A DNA stretch of 64,000 bases from NCBI GenBank assembly GCA_033344775.1, contig JAWPMT010000005.1, positions 1,223,501-1,287,500 of the forward strand, in the 5' to 3' direction. A model generated the notes under the pieces. It saw nothing but the letters and a program-made list of their open reading frames with translations, was not told the origin of the DNA and did no database searches. The stretch is from Cytophagales bacterium (GTDB lineage: Bacteria; Bacteroidota; Bacteroidia; Cytophagales; Cyclobacteriaceae). The translations under genes and the position numbers were made by a program. Shown here in pieces: positions 45,688 to 55,396 of the stretch (position 1 is the stretch's first letter; each line of letters opens with the position of its first letter).

Positions 45688-46698
45688 ATGAATCCACTGA
45701 AGAGGTACTTTTTTCAATTGCTGTCCTGGTTTGGGGTTTGGTGTATCGTATGGGTATCTATGAGTTCGGAAATTCACTTCATTCGAGCAAACGGCCCTTC
45801 ATTTGTCCTTCAATCCATTTTGCTTTTTGGCCTGGTTTATTATGCCATACCTAAGCTGTTATTTAAAAACAGGCTGCTCGGTTTTTTAATTGTGATTATT
45901 CTTTCGGTTCTTTTGACGTCTTATCTCGCCATGGAATTTGGGCCTCCACGAATCGTTCGGCAAGATCTTCCAAGGCCAGACAGGGCGCCACCTTTCGTGG
46001 ATTCACGCTTTTTCAGGCAACTCCTGATCATGTCCATTACTTGTTTGATAGCAGTAGCCATAGAGACATTCACGCTGGCCCAACAAAAGCAGCAAAGCGA
46101 ATTATTGGCTAAAGCTGAATTGATGGAAAGTGAGTTGAAATTCCTTAAGATGCAGATCAACCCTCACTTTCTATTCAATGCCCTGAACAACATTTATGCC
46201 TTATCAGTGACCAATTCCGAAAAAACACAAGAGGGCATCAATACCCTGTCTTTGATGTTGCGATATGTTCTTTATGATTGTGAACAACCGCAAATAGAAT
46301 TGAGAAAGGAATTGGAATACATTGCGCATTTCATCGAACTATTCAAACTCAAGAGCAGTGACACCTACAACATTCAATTTATCGAGGAAGTGGAATCACA
46401 CACGATCAGGATTGCGCCAATGCTATTTGTACCTTTTATTGAGAATTCATTCAAACACAGTGGTATCGAAAAGAGAGGCGATAGCTTTGTTAACATTCAA
46501 ATCGTAGCTACGAGTAAGGAGCTTGAATTTTCGGTAGAAAACAGCCTTCCTGTGCATCCGCACAACACAGATTCACAAGGAGGCATCGGCATTCAAAATG
46601 TCAAAAAAAGACTTCAATTGCTCTACCCAGGCACCCACCTCCTGGAGATAAAGGAAATGGATACTTTCAAGATTAATCTAAAGTTGATGCTCACATGA
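45688..46698 (+). CDS. LytS-type sensor histidine kinase
   Basis: A 336-residue kinase with four N-terminal helices (about 8-135), a short linker and a His_kinase domain: phospho-acceptor His in KMQINPHFLFNALNNIYAL, N box PFIENSFKHSG and glycine loop GGIGIQNVKKRL. It has no extracellular domain. Its stop overlaps the regulator start by four bases (ATGA). Confidence 0.94.
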   Translation: MNPLKRYFFQLLSWFGVWCIVWVSMSSEIHFIRANGPSFVLQSILLFGLVYYAIPKLLFKNRLLGFLIVIILSVLLTSYLAMEFGPPRIVRQDLPRPDRAPPFVDSRFFRQLLIMSITCLIAVAIETFTLAQQKQQSELLAKAELMESELKFLKMQINPHFLFNALNNIYALSVTNSEKTQEGINTLSLMLRYVLYDCEQPQIELRKELEYIAHFIELFKLKSSDTYNIQFIEEVESHTIRIAPMLFVPFIENSFKHSGIEKRGDSFVNIQIVATSKELEFSVENSLPVHPHNTDSQGGIGIQNVKKRLQLLYPGTHLLEIKEMDTFKINLKLMLT

Positions 46699-47381
46699 GT
46701 CCAATCAGTTGTTTAATTATCGATGATGATGAGCTGGCAAGAGAATTGCTTGAAACCTATGTAGGAAGAATACCTTTCCTTACCTGTCATAGATCATTTG
46801 AAAATCCACTGGAAGGACTGTCTTTTCTTCAATCCAATACGGTGGATCTTTTGTTTCTGGACATTCAGATGCCTGAAATAAAGGGTACGGACTTTGCAGA
46901 ATTGATTGCCCGAACTAAGTCCAAAATTGTTTTCACCACCGCCTATTCCGAATATGCCATAAAAGGGTTCGAATTGAATGCGCTGGATTATTTATTGAAA
47001 CCCATCACCTTCAATCGGTTTTTGAGTGCTGTTGATAAATTCCCTCGGGATGCATCAATGGGTGATTTACATGCTGACCATATCGTGATTAAATCAGGAT
47101 ACGATCTCCATAGAATAGCCTTTCACGAAATCTTGTACATAGTAAGCGACAGTGAATACGTACACTATCATTTGGAAAATGGAAATAAGATCATTGCTAA
47201 TCAATCCTTGAGAAAGCTCGCCCTATCATTGCCTGACAACTTCCTACAAGTACATCGATCTTATGTCGTTAATGGTAAAAAGGTATCGGGTTTAAAAGGA
47301 CGTGAATTACTCATTGGAAATCATCCTATTCCAATTAGTGATCGGTACTATGAAGCCACCAAGATTAAGCTATTTTCCTAA
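46695..47381 (+). CDS. LytTR-family response regulator
   Basis: A 228-residue regulator. Receiver: acidic residues in IDDDELAREL, phospho-acceptor Asp in LLFLDIQMPEIKG, Thr in VFTTAYSEY and Lys in LLKPITF. LytTR DNA-binding domain about 135-228 (VIKSGYDLHRIAFHEILYI; FLQVHRSYVVNG). It is the third kinase/LytTR pair in the window. Confidence 0.95.
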   Translation: MSPISCLIIDDDELARELLETYVGRIPFLTCHRSFENPLEGLSFLQSNTVDLLFLDIQMPEIKGTDFAELIARTKSKIVFTTAYSEYAIKGFELNALDYLLKPITFNRFLSAVDKFPRDASMGDLHADHIVIKSGYDLHRIAFHEILYIVSDSEYVHYHLENGNKIIANQSLRKLALSLPDNFLQVHRSYVVNGKKVSGLKGRELLIGNHPIPISDRYYEATKIKLFS

Positions 47382-47534
47382 TAAGTGGTGTGGACCATGC
47401 TAAGGGTCATCCCCTGATTGATCGAATTGTGCTTATGGTGTAATTTCGATTGATCCAAAAACAGCACTGCCACTGATCTTGCTTTCAACAAAATCAATGG
47501 CAGTCCATTCTCAAGTGAGATGAATTTTCAGATC

Positions 47535-49322
47535 CTATCCCTGGAAGATCTTCTCTGTCCAGGAGTACAGGAACGTTTCTGTGGGATCCAGTTGATCACG
47601 CAGCGTTTTGAATTGCGTTAAATTATCTCCGTACATATCCTGCAGTTTCTGGTAGATATTGATCTCGGGTGTGTCCAATATTTGCCATTCTTTCGCCCAG
47701 TGTGGTCGACCGCCCAGGTCAATCCATTTTTGACCGATGAGTTTGCAAAATTCCTGCCAGGTCGCCATATAATTCTGGTACCAATCTTCGTCTGGTGCAT
47801 CCGGGGTGGGTGAACCAGACAGAAACTCAATCCAGCAGGTGTGTGTTTCCGAACCAGCGGGCTGGTAGGCAGGAGAAAGAACGGACTGGCTATTTTTAAT
47901 AAAGCGTGCATGAAGGGTCACATTCACCGGGTAGCGCTCATAAAAATGCTCTTTGGTTCTGGCATACTCGTCAACGGCATCTACCACCGCATACCAGGCC
48001 TTGGAGATCACGTCATAGTAAGGGTCTGTGGATGCATCCATTGGAATGGCAAAGGAAAAATCAAGCACCGGAAATGCGGACTTCTGATAATGATAGAATC
48101 GCGTAGCGGGAGCGATATAGTCGTCAGTTGCCTGTTTATAGGCCATGAAGCTCATGAGCTTTAACAGGCCTTCAACCGTCGCATTTTCCAATACATTTCC
48201 ACTCGACATTTTGGCAATCTCCGTATAAACGAATTTACCAAACTTGGTCTCCAGATTATCCCATACCTGGCTAGGTACATCCCTTGGACAATCAGGCGAG
48301 ATCGTACCCTCTTCGTTCTTGAGCGCTTTGCCCATTTTCTTCCACACTTTCGTTTTTTCCAGATCCGGCAAAAGCCTCAATTCCAGGTCGGTTTTGCTCT
48401 CATTGAAAGGGAACCAAAACAGCTCGAGGTAATTCACATCTTCATCCTCGACCAGATCTTTTAAAGGGTGGTTGCTTGCATCTGGCTGTCGACTGATCAC
48501 GTCGGACATCAGGGTATCGGTCGTGTCGGTACCATGAATACAAAACAGCGGTTCACCCTTCAACGTAATTTTGGTCATGATGCCCATCGTACCCAGGTTC
48601 ACACGGATCACGTCCATTGGGTCGTCCTCATTTTCCTCGCTAAAGGTTCTCACAGTCACATTCTTGTTTTCATCCACAAGAATCATTTCCACTGAGTAGA
48701 TCAGATCGGGTATCGTGGGTTGATCCCATCCGGTACCATGACAGCCGGCTCCAACAAAACCACCAATTTGCAATTCCGTAGGAATCACGCCATTTGTGGG
48801 AAGCGCCACCAATGGATCAGGAGCAGGATTATCCGGCCATTCGCCCATCGTAGCTTGCTCCAGGTCGCCCATCGTGGCACCAGGCTCTATATTGACCAGG
48901 TATAACCCGGCATCAGTTTTCTCTTTGGTGATGGTCTTCATGGCACTCACATCGATAAGGCAGAAGTCACTACCCTTCAGCGTACCGCCATCTACGTCTT
49001 CGTCCGTCATTACCAGGGGATACCAGGAATGCCTGCCACCCGTGACCCGGACTTTCTTCCCGTTACTCACGGCATCTTTTACGATGTTGATCAAATCATC
49101 CTTATCGGATGCCTGATAAAAAGTTCCCGGAGTAGCCGTGAGGGTCTGGGAAGTATTTTTCCAGGTGTAATCAGAAATTGGATTGCTCATTGTGTCTATG
49201 TTGGATTTATGTGTTTCCGTATGGGTCTGTTGAACTTTTGTGGGTTCAGGTTCTGGCCGCTGCAGGCCAAAAAGGTTCATGAGGCGGTATTTGATAAGGC
49301 CCCAAATCGATTGATTTTCCAT
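47535..49322 (-). CDS. FAD-linked oxidase (aldonolactone/alditol oxidase-like)
   Basis: From the ATG at 49322 the protein is 595 residues; the frame stays open to a TTG at 49514 and an ATG at 49190 would begin at the conserved domain. The PCMH-type FAD-binding domain (about 55-230) shows VRVTGGRHSWYPLV, IGGFVGAGCHGTG and TNGVIPTELQ. The C-terminal half (to PTETFLYSWTEKIFQG) resembles aldonolactone/alditol oxidases. The GRHSW form carries the histidine used in covalent FAD attachment in relatives. It is not exported, and no partner gene is near. Confidence 0.83.
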   Translation of the reverse strand: MENQSIWGLIKYRLMNLFGLQRPEPEPTKVQQTHTETHKSNIDTMSNPISDYTWKNTSQTLTATPGTFYQASDKDDLINIVKDAVSNGKKVRVTGGRHSWYPLVMTDEDVDGGTLKGSDFCLIDVSAMKTITKEKTDAGLYLVNIEPGATMGDLEQATMGEWPDNPAPDPLVALPTNGVIPTELQIGGFVGAGCHGTGWDQPTIPDLIYSVEMILVDENKNVTVRTFSEENEDDPMDVIRVNLGTMGIMTKITLKGEPLFCIHGTDTTDTLMSDVISRQPDASNHPLKDLVEDEDVNYLELFWFPFNESKTDLELRLLPDLEKTKVWKKMGKALKNEEGTISPDCPRDVPSQVWDNLETKFGKFVYTEIAKMSSGNVLENATVEGLLKLMSFMAYKQATDDYIAPATRFYHYQKSAFPVLDFSFAIPMDASTDPYYDVISKAWYAVVDAVDEYARTKEHFYERYPVNVTLHARFIKNSQSVLSPAYQPAGSETHTCWIEFLSGSPTPDAPDEDWYQNYMATWQEFCKLIGQKWIDLGGRPHWAKEWQILDTPEINIYQKLQDMYGDNLTQFKTLRDQLDPTETFLYSWTEKIFQG

Positions 49323-49723
49323 ATCTGATCTGTTTTTGAATGAATCATATCCGATCAGCAATGAACCAGTGAGCCCAGGAATACTTCTCACCATCGAAAC
49401 AATATGCTCCAGAGGATTTTTTTCAATCTCAAAAAACCAAACATCAAACGGACACAAATTCCATGTGATTGGGTGATGTTCATTTAGGAATCGGCTGGTA
49501 TTCCGATACCTCAAGTCTATGCTGATCTACAATAAGGTAGTTTTACTGTATACAAGGTACGAGAATACCCAATGAGTTTCAAGTAACTGGAATACTTAAT
49601 TTTTAGAAAGTATTTTCATAGCATACCTCCGTTGAGGTATTTTGATTCCTAAAAGGATATGGATCATAATTGAACCATTGAAGTCAATGGTATAAGGGTC
49701 TGAAATTGTAAAGTGATCTCTGC
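49323..49723. other. Gap upstream of the FAD oxidase
   Basis: No convincing gene. The part up to 49514 is open in the oxidase frame and may be translated if an upstream start is used. A hairpin ATACCTC/GAGGTAT (49623-49640) with a four-base loop is the only clear structure; promoters could not be assigned. Confidence 0.4.
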
Positions 49724-50182
49724 CTATTCTTCAGAAACAGTAAACTCCGGATTATAAATGATCCCTAAAATATTGCCCCAGGGGTCAAGGACAGTAGCAG
49801 TCATGATTGCGCCTCCTACGTTGGTAGGCTTTTCATTTGCTTTAGCACCGATTGAAAGGAGAAAGTCGTAGGTCTTTTGAATATCATCCACTCCCCAATA
49901 GCTGATGACCGTTTTCGTCTTGATGTCTGGTGCCGTATCATCAGGTTGCAGCCCCAGTTCATATCCACCGATATTGAAACCCACATAAAAGGGTTCATCA
50001 AAATAAGGATCGGTGTTGAATGCCTTGGAATACCATTGTTTGGCCGCATTGATATCGTTAACCTGATAGATCGTGGTTCTTAGTCCTTTCATATTACTTT
50101 TTTGGTCTGCATCCTGAGCGAAGGTGATCAAATTTAGGCCTATCATCGAAATAAGGGCAATTGCTTTGAAGGCTAGTTTCAT
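49724..50182 (-). CDS. Exported VOC-family protein
   Basis: A 152-residue single VOC domain with a signal peptide (cleaved after LITFAQ). Segments TTIYQVNDINAAKQWYSKAF, VDDIQKTYDFLLSIGAKA and TATVLDPWGNILGIIYNPEF follow the fold. Substrate unknown; it resembles the VOC protein at 26158 in being exported but the sequences differ. Confidence 0.85.
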   Translation of the reverse strand: MKLAFKAIALISMIGLNLITFAQDADQKSNMKGLRTTIYQVNDINAAKQWYSKAFNTDPYFDEPFYVGFNIGGYELGLQPDDTAPDIKTKTVISYWGVDDIQKTYDFLLSIGAKANEKPTNVGGAIMTATVLDPWGNILGIIYNPEFTVSEE

Positions 50183-50231
50183 TGGACCAAGTTACCATGA
50201 AGGTTGAATTCTACACTACCTTAATCTCATT

Positions 50232-50525
50232 TCAATTCCGTTTTTTGAAGAAGTCGAAGAAGCTTCTTAGCGATCGGGTGATTTTATCCAAATCGTTCTT
50301 GATCGCATCTTTTTCAAACTGTGAAGTCATTTGCTGGAAATCCGAAAAGAATTGATCAAGGTCTTTCAAATCTTGCTTCATAGCATTCATTTCGAATTCG
50401 CTGGTATTCGCTTTTAGTTCATTCATCAGGTCCGATAATTGGATTTGGATCTGACTGCCTTGAACAGACCCTTCCCAAAGCTCTTCCAGATCCTCCCACT
50501 CAAATACTGTTTCCTTGTTACTCAT
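50232..50525 (-). CDS. Small helical protein following the ECF sigma factor
   Basis: A 97-residue soluble, acidic, coiled-coil-like protein (SQIQIQLSDLMNELKANTSEFEMNAM; DLKDLDQFFSDFQQM). Its ATG lies one base after the stop of the sigma factor, so the two are certainly co-transcribed. It has no transmembrane helix, so it is not a classical membrane anti-sigma factor; it could bind the sigma factor in the cytoplasm. Family not named. Confidence 0.75.
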   Translation of the reverse strand: MSNKETVFEWEDLEELWEGSVQGSQIQIQLSDLMNELKANTSEFEMNAMKQDLKDLDQFFSDFQQMTSQFEKDAIKNDLDKITRSLRSFFDFFKKRN

Positions 50526-50526
50526 C

Positions 50527-51033
50527 TTAGTCTATTTTCAAATTGATACATGTTAGCAATGTTTTCTTAATCCGCTTCATCTTCACAGCGATGTGATTCT
50601 CTGTGAGTTGAGTCACGGCCGAGATTTCTTTATAGGGATTCCCATCCAGGACCATGATGACAATCGTTCGATCCAAATCATCCAGAGATTTCAAGCATTG
50701 ATACAGTGCTGCTTGCCTTTCCTCCAGTCCATTATCCGACACCCTTTCTGACAATTGAAATTGAATGGCCTCAAGTCGTATGGTCTTCTCCTGCTTTCTT
50801 TCAGTCTGTTTCTTATGTTGCAAGCACACATTGAGCGCAATTCTGTATACCCAGGTATTGATATTGGAATTCCCATTGAAGCCGGCAAATGATTTCCACA
50901 CCTGAAAAACTACTTCCTGAAAAAGGTCTTCCGGCTGATCCGGCGACATGGCATAGACCTTACATATCCGATAGATACTCGCTTTGTTGTCTTCAATGAC
51001 TTGCTCAAATGATGAACTAACTGCGTCTTGCAT
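50527..51033 (-). CDS. ECF-type RNA polymerase sigma factor
   Basis: A 168-residue sigma-70 family factor. Region 2 (about 12-78) includes YAMSPDQPEDLFQEVVFQVWKSF and NTWVYRIALNV; region 4 (about 108-160) includes LDDLDRTIVIMVLDGNPYKEIS and the recognition helix in TENHIAVKMKRIKKTL. It directs polymerase to a small regulon. The adjacent 97-residue gene is its likely modulator. Confidence 0.93.
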   Translation of the reverse strand: MQDAVSSSFEQVIEDNKASIYRICKVYAMSPDQPEDLFQEVVFQVWKSFAGFNGNSNINTWVYRIALNVCLQHKKQTERKQEKTIRLEAIQFQLSERVSDNGLEERQAALYQCLKSLDDLDRTIVIMVLDGNPYKEISAVTQLTENHIAVKMKRIKKTLLTCINLKID

Positions 51034-51147
51034 ATTCTTTTTCAGGGTACTACTTGTTTAGTTGTTCCCTCAGAATAAATATGACAAGAGAGTTTACTTT
51101 TTTCCAGGAGGGCATGATTTCCCAAGTTTCTTCCTCCAACCTGATTT

Positions 51148-51540
51148 TCAACTTTGTGCGACCCTACCGGAAGCAATCAATGGCTGAAAACCACCATAAA
51201 CCATCCTGCTCGCATCAAAGATCAATGTTGAAGGATTCATCAATGGAGCAATCAATTCGGCCATTCTCGGATCTTTGGGGACTTGTTGGTTGGCTTGCAC
51301 ACGAACCTCCTCGGAAGGAAACAATACCCAGCCAAATATGACAACCTCGTCTTCTTTCGATTCTACCGCATCGATAAAAGAACGCGTCCCTTCTAAATGC
51401 AAGTCTGCTCCAACATACTCGAAGTACTCCAGCGCTCCATGTTCTTTCCAAATCTCCGCGACTTGCCCAGCCACACTTCGATATGCTTCGAGGTGAACAC
51501 ACGGGATCGGAAATACAAATCCATCTATATATCCTGACAT
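51148..51540 (-). CDS. DUF1428 (YbaA-like) protein
   Basis: From the ATG at 51540 (nine residues after a more distal start) the 130-residue protein begins MSGYIDGFVFPIP. It carries the DUF1428 landmarks: WKEHGALEYFEYVGADL, VIFGWVLFPS, PKDPRMAELIAPLM and FDASRMVYGGFQPL. These are small ferredoxin-fold (dimeric alpha-beta barrel) proteins without a known function. The final residues are HTH-free. It stands between the ECF gene and an unknown gene. Confidence 0.88.
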   Translation of the reverse strand: MSGYIDGFVFPIPCVHLEAYRSVAGQVAEIWKEHGALEYFEYVGADLHLEGTRSFIDAVESKEDEVVIFGWVLFPSEEVRVQANQQVPKDPRMAELIAPLMNPSTLIFDASRMVYGGFQPLIASGRVAQS

Positions 51541-51739
51541 ATGAATTAGTGATTTAATCCTTCTCAAAGATACCTCGCCTGCCGACTTTCATCGTTGGTT
51601 ACTGAAATGTGATATTGTGGAACGATCCAGGGCGCAAATGCTCCATTTGATCGGCCCGCCGGAGGGTTCAACACCCATTGATCTTGATTCCAGTATAAAA
51701 CCCGAACTGAGTTACTTTAGGTCAGATTGAGGTTTACTC

Positions 51740-52075
51740 TCAGCATTTCAATCTGATCTTACCTTGGTATTTTTCGAAGGGCTGATTAACCTGCGATAGA
51801 AGTTGTATCAAAGTTTCCGAATGATCGATACTTTGATCAGGAACTAACCTTCCTATTCGTTTTACTTCAACAGGATCAATATCCAGCCATTCCAAATCTG
51901 CTATACGGATCGGACCATATCTTTCAAATTCGACATATCCCTCTGCTGGAATAAACAACCAATGACTCCACAATTCCTCAATCTCCTGATTAATTATTTT
52001 GGGTCGGTAGCGTAGAGGAAGATCGCTTAGCAAATTGATTAGCCTCGTTTGAAAAGGGCATTTGTAAGGGATCAT
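51740..52075 (-). CDS. Small hypothetical protein, possibly DUF6678-like
   Basis: A 111-residue soluble protein. The segments RYRPKIINQEIEELWSHWLFIPAEGYVEFERYGP, WLDIDPVEVKRIGRLVPDQSIDHSETLIQLL look like an uncharacterised bacterial family I know as DUF6678, but I cannot confirm this. No catalytic motif. It is 28 bases after the serine hydrolase gene (same strand in the downstream direction) and may share its transcript. Confidence 0.65.
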   Translation of the reverse strand: MIPYKCPFQTRLINLLSDLPLRYRPKIINQEIEELWSHWLFIPAEGYVEFERYGPIRIADLEWLDIDPVEVKRIGRLVPDQSIDHSETLIQLLSQVNQPFEKYQGKIRLKC

Positions 52076-52103
52076 TTAACCTTCAATGGTAATTGAATCG
52101 GTG

Positions 52104-53144
52104 TTATGACGATTGCTGTTGTTTTCTCAAGATCTTCACGATCCTGCTATTGATGATTTCTGACAAGTTCCAATTGTAAAGCTTGGCATCTGTTGTACTA
52201 TAGAATGCAACTATCACAGCATCTACCTCTTCATAATATTCCGCAAAACTCTGGTAGCCCGGAACCCAGCCAGCATGTTTATACTCATAAATTGATGCGT
52301 AGATTTCTCGCTCCTCTCCTTCAAATAATGATCCATCGTTCAATGCCCTCAGAAAAGCACCCACATCCGCTGCGGTAGCATGCATACCATAATCATTTTC
52401 CTTTAAATCATGAGGGTAACCTACATGGTAGCCACTCATCACCTCCTTGATATTCACCTCACTTACGGAGCTAAAAGTACGTTTGAGTTGAAGGGGGTCT
52501 AATACTTCTTCCTGGATGAATTGAAAGTTGTCATACCCCAATTCAATGTCCATGATCTTATTGATCAATAGATAATTCGAATTACAGTACTCATAGTCTT
52601 CACCTGGTTCGAAGTTGGCGGGTTTGTCCAGGATCAATGCCAGACTCTCTTCATAAGTCCCTGTTGGAGCAGCCCAAAAATTGGGAGTATCCGTGAAATT
52701 GGGAATGCCACTTCTGTGCTGAATCATCAGCTTCAAGGTGATTTTGTCTGCATGCTCGATCCTGTCCGCCAACTCAGGTAGATAATCAGCAATCGATTTA
52801 TCTAACGATAGCCTTCCTGCACTCACCATTTTAGTGACTGCCACGGCATCATATAGCTTACTGATACTGGCAATCTTAAAAAGCGCATCAGGCTTAGCAG
52901 GTATTTCAGCTGCTTTATTGTGCCAACCAGACGCGAAGTACTGATGGGGTTGATCCGCCTGGTTTACATGAACAATAATGCCATCAAAACCATGTCCAAT
53001 AGCCTGCTCTAATTGACCCTGAATCGTATCCGGTAGTGGGAGTATCCATGCTTTCACCAAAAGCCAAGGGACGAAGAACAAGGAAACGATTGTCCCACCA
53101 AACAGGATGATTCTGATGATTAGTGTTTTTCGGTTTTTGGTCAT
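52104..53144 (-). CDS. Membrane-anchored serine hydrolase (beta-lactamase family)
   Basis: A 346-residue protein with one N-terminal helix (about 8-30) that is not clearly cleaved. Catalytic motifs are intact: SxxK in KIASISKLYDAV, YxN in YEYCNSNYLLINKI and HxG-type HAGWVPGYQSF. Such proteins act as esterases, D-aminopeptidases or penicillin-binding relatives. Substrate not predictable. Confidence 0.9.
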   Translation of the reverse strand: MTKNRKTLIIRIILFGGTIVSLFFVPWLLVKAWILPLPDTIQGQLEQAIGHGFDGIIVHVNQADQPHQYFASGWHNKAAEIPAKPDALFKIASISKLYDAVAVTKMVSAGRLSLDKSIADYLPELADRIEHADKITLKLMIQHRSGIPNFTDTPNFWAAPTGTYEESLALILDKPANFEPGEDYEYCNSNYLLINKIMDIELGYDNFQFIQEEVLDPLQLKRTFSSVSEVNIKEVMSGYHVGYPHDLKENDYGMHATAADVGAFLRALNDGSLFEGEEREIYASIYEYKHAGWVPGYQSFAEYYEEVDAVIVAFYSTTDAKLYNWNLSEIINSRIVKILRKQQQSS

Positions 53145-53266
53145 GTTTTCTGGCGGATAAGCTATTGCTCTTGACTTCTACGAATTGTTTGTGGCCAAGT
53201 TATCTAATTATTTCTTTTGAAGCATCAAACGAAAGTCTCAGCAATTTTCTTAGTAGAAGGCACAAA

Positions 53267-53294
53267 AAAGGCATCCCGAAAACGGAATGCCTTT
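53267..53294 (-). terminator. Rho-independent terminator at the end of the cassette region
   Basis: AAAGGCAT (53267-53274) and ATGCCTTT (53287-53294) pair, extended inward by CCG/CGG across one mismatch. Read on the minus strand the stem is followed by a T-run, as expected for a terminator about 20 bases after the stop codon at 53315-53317. Confidence 0.8.
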
Positions 53295-53314
53295 ATCACT
53301 AATCTCTTTTTTAC

Positions 53315-53910
53315 TTAATTATCAGGGAGTGTGGTTTCTCTGTGAACTTTTAGGGTAGTCGAACCTCCTAAGAACTCTCCTGGCACCACACCATTACCCA
53401 GTTCAACATATACATCGCCAACTAATACTTCGTAGGCAATAGTTACCCCATCAATCCAGTTCTTGGTGACCGTGATTGGCTGCTTAATGTATTTCTCATA
53501 TCACTCTGAAAGACAAATGAAGGATCTGAAGCTTCAAACAAATAAGCTCTCCTAACCTGATCAGTGGCGTCCATCTCAATGACATACGTATAGTCTGTAT
53601 TGGAATTCAGGTCGTTGGCAAAGCTCCTTCTGTTGCTTCCACTGTTACCTACTACCGTGTTGGCGTAGGCCAAATCTCCTCCCATAAGGCCAATAAAGAA
53701 CCATGAAAACAAGGAGGTAGTGGAAGGGTCATCACCTATGTCCAAAATGGTCTGCGGCGAGGCAGAAAAGTCCGTCGTTGCATTGAACGTCCTAATCCAA
53801 ATCTGCGATTGTGTATCATCTCCCGATCCCTGAACCGTACTTACACCGGGTGAAAAGGTATAATCCGGGGTTTTGATTCTGCTCATTGGAGTATGAAAAC
53901 TTAGGTCCAT
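53315..53910 (-). pseudogene. Hypothetical gene with a frameshift near 53496-53503
   Basis: The first 134 codons read from the ATG at 53910 (MDLSFHTPMSRIKTPD to DPSFVFQSD) and then meet a quick stop about 20 codons later at 53443. In the neighbouring frame, 57 codons continue without a stop (YEKYIKQPITVTKNW to HRETTLPDN) to a TAA at 53315 just before a terminator. The two pieces join if a single base is missing around 53496-53503. The gene encodes a beta-rich protein with the DTQSQIWIRTFNATTDFSASPQT region; no family recognised. It is either a real pseudogene or a sequence error. Confidence 0.65.
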
Positions 53911-54001
53911 GTATGAGTTTTATGCCTACGCAGCCCGACCCTCACTTTACGGATAGCAAGCACTAAAGTAGTGAAATTTACCACTTGATGGTTTGTTCGC
54001 A
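53911..54001 (-). other. Weak attC-like spacer
   Basis: On the coding strand the spacer begins two bases after the stop of the 54002 gene with GCGAACAAACC, a variant of the common 5' box. No clear GTT box precedes the next ATG, so it is the least certain of the set. Confidence 0.35.
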
Positions 54002-54496
54002 TCAGTTTGCGTTGTTGTTCACCGGAATCCCTAAAGTTCGGATCGTTGGTTCTAGTCTTTTAAGAAGTTCTTGAGAGTTGTCAGCCTCACCGAGATAGAT
54101 GGACTCATGGTACTCAAATTTCAGGTAACCTATTGCCTTTCGTTGGTTCGAATGCATGCGGTTGAAATCAAGATCGCCAAATGTAACTTCCTGATTAGCT
54201 GGATTAATCACGATGTTCGAGGGAGTTGGGAATGGCTTGTTCTTGCCAATTTTGAAGCCCAGGAACCAAATATACTCTCGGAAAGTGTTGGCACTTAAAT
54301 CAATCTGTAAATGATGGTTAGTTGTCAGGAAGATCGTTCCAAAAAGTAGAAATACAGGAGCAAGGAGATAGTTCTCCTGAAAAAGCAGTAAAACAGTTCC
54401 AAGAATAAGACCTGCGCCAAGAGTAATAAGTTGAATAGGAAAGTAATGTGCAGTCCGAATTTCTATCACGTCTTTTGTATTGATGCTAACACCCAT
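54002..54496 (-). CDS. Hypothetical membrane protein in cassette
   Basis: A 164-residue protein with two helices near residues 20-60 (IQLITLGAGLILGTVLLLF; LLAPVFLLFGTIFL), then a soluble domain with IDLSANTFREYIWFLGFKIG. The pattern resembles small PH-like membrane proteins, and another protein of the region (55382) has the same architecture. Its start is six bases after the stop of the 54503 gene, so both probably belong to one cassette. Confidence 0.65.
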   Translation of the reverse strand: MGVSINTKDVIEIRTAHYFPIQLITLGAGLILGTVLLLFQENYLLAPVFLLFGTIFLTTNHHLQIDLSANTFREYIWFLGFKIGKNKPFPTPSNIVINPANQEVTFGDLDFNRMHSNQRKAIGYLKFEYHESIYLGEADNSQELLKRLEPTIRTLGIPVNNNAN

Positions 54497-54502
54497 ACTT
54501 TT

Positions 54503-55093
54503 TCATTTTAGATTTATTTTCATTTTTCCATTGGAAATCAAGCATGATAGTCTTTCCCCCTTAATTATGTTGTCCGTTGCTACTTCGTATTCAATTTGAC
54601 CAGAAAACCTTAACCTAAAATCCTTTTCTTTCTTTTCAACAATCATATTGCCAATCACAGAATCCCTTAGAGGTCCAGAAACTGAAAGATGTCCGATAAA
54701 TGATATTTCACCTCTTTCAAATCGAAATATGTCGATACCAGACATATATTCATAGCCTTCCTCCGCTATTAGTAATCTAGTTCCATCATTAAATGCAAAG
54801 ATGTATGGATTGTAAACGTATGCTTCTCCTTTATTATTTGATATGAATCGAATTGGAAATCTTCCAGTCGTTTCGTCTCTAAAAAGGTAAATAAGTCTAA
54901 ACCCTTCGTTTTCCACATTGAAGACTTCATCTTTTCCGATGAGGAGGTATTCCTTTTCATTCAGTCTAAAAAATTTCGAGGTTTCGTAATCCTTTAGCTG
55001 GATATTTTCCTTTAGTTGCACTGGAGATAACTGATCTCCAACCTCCCAATCAGAATGAGTGATCAATAATAAGATGAAGCTCAGTATTTTCAT
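54503..55093 (-). CDS. Hypothetical exported protein in cassette
   Basis: A 196-residue protein with a short hydrophobic N-terminus (KILSFILLLITHSDW) that may be a signal peptide. The rest is beta-rich (EYLLIGKDEVFNVENEGFRLIYLF; SGIDIFRFERGEISFIGHLSVSG) with no known motif. The start is about 14 bases after the GTT box of the upstream spacer. Confidence 0.6.
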   Translation of the reverse strand: MKILSFILLLITHSDWEVGDQLSPVQLKENIQLKDYETSKFFRLNEKEYLLIGKDEVFNVENEGFRLIYLFRDETTGRFPIRFISNNKGEAYVYNPYIFAFNDGTRLLIAEEGYEYMSGIDIFRFERGEISFIGHLSVSGPLRDSVIGNMIVEKKEKDFRLRFSGQIEYEVATDNIIKGERLSCLISNGKMKINLK

Positions 55094-55106
55094 TTATTGT
55101 TTTTGT

Positions 55107-55396
55107 ATGAAACGTTTCAGTAAAAATTCGTTGGCTCGCTGTTTGTTTATTTCTCATAAAAACCGGATATCTACGCTCCCTTCCAGCCATTGAGTAAGTT
55201 AAGGGTGGGCAGGTTGGTTTACAAGTGGCTTAGTAAGAATGCACCTCGTCCTGAAAGAGTAGGAACCTATGAGATTTGCCAATTAGAAGGCATTGTCATA
55301 TCTCAGCAGCAGATTCATGTCCTATGTGGCGCGGTGATGCCTTCACAAAAACCAGTCAAGAGGAAGTTTGGCGTATTCCCGCTAGCGCTTGTTATC
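55107..55396 (-). other. attC-like spacer (290 bases)
   Basis: On the coding strand it starts with GATAACAAGCGCTAGC, which contains the last codons and the TAG stop of the 55382 gene, and ends with ACGTTTCAT, 14 bases before the next ATG. It contains TTTGTTTATTTCTC (55142-55155), also found at 61418-61431. An open frame on the plus strand (55190-55420) looks incidental. Confidence 0.55.
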
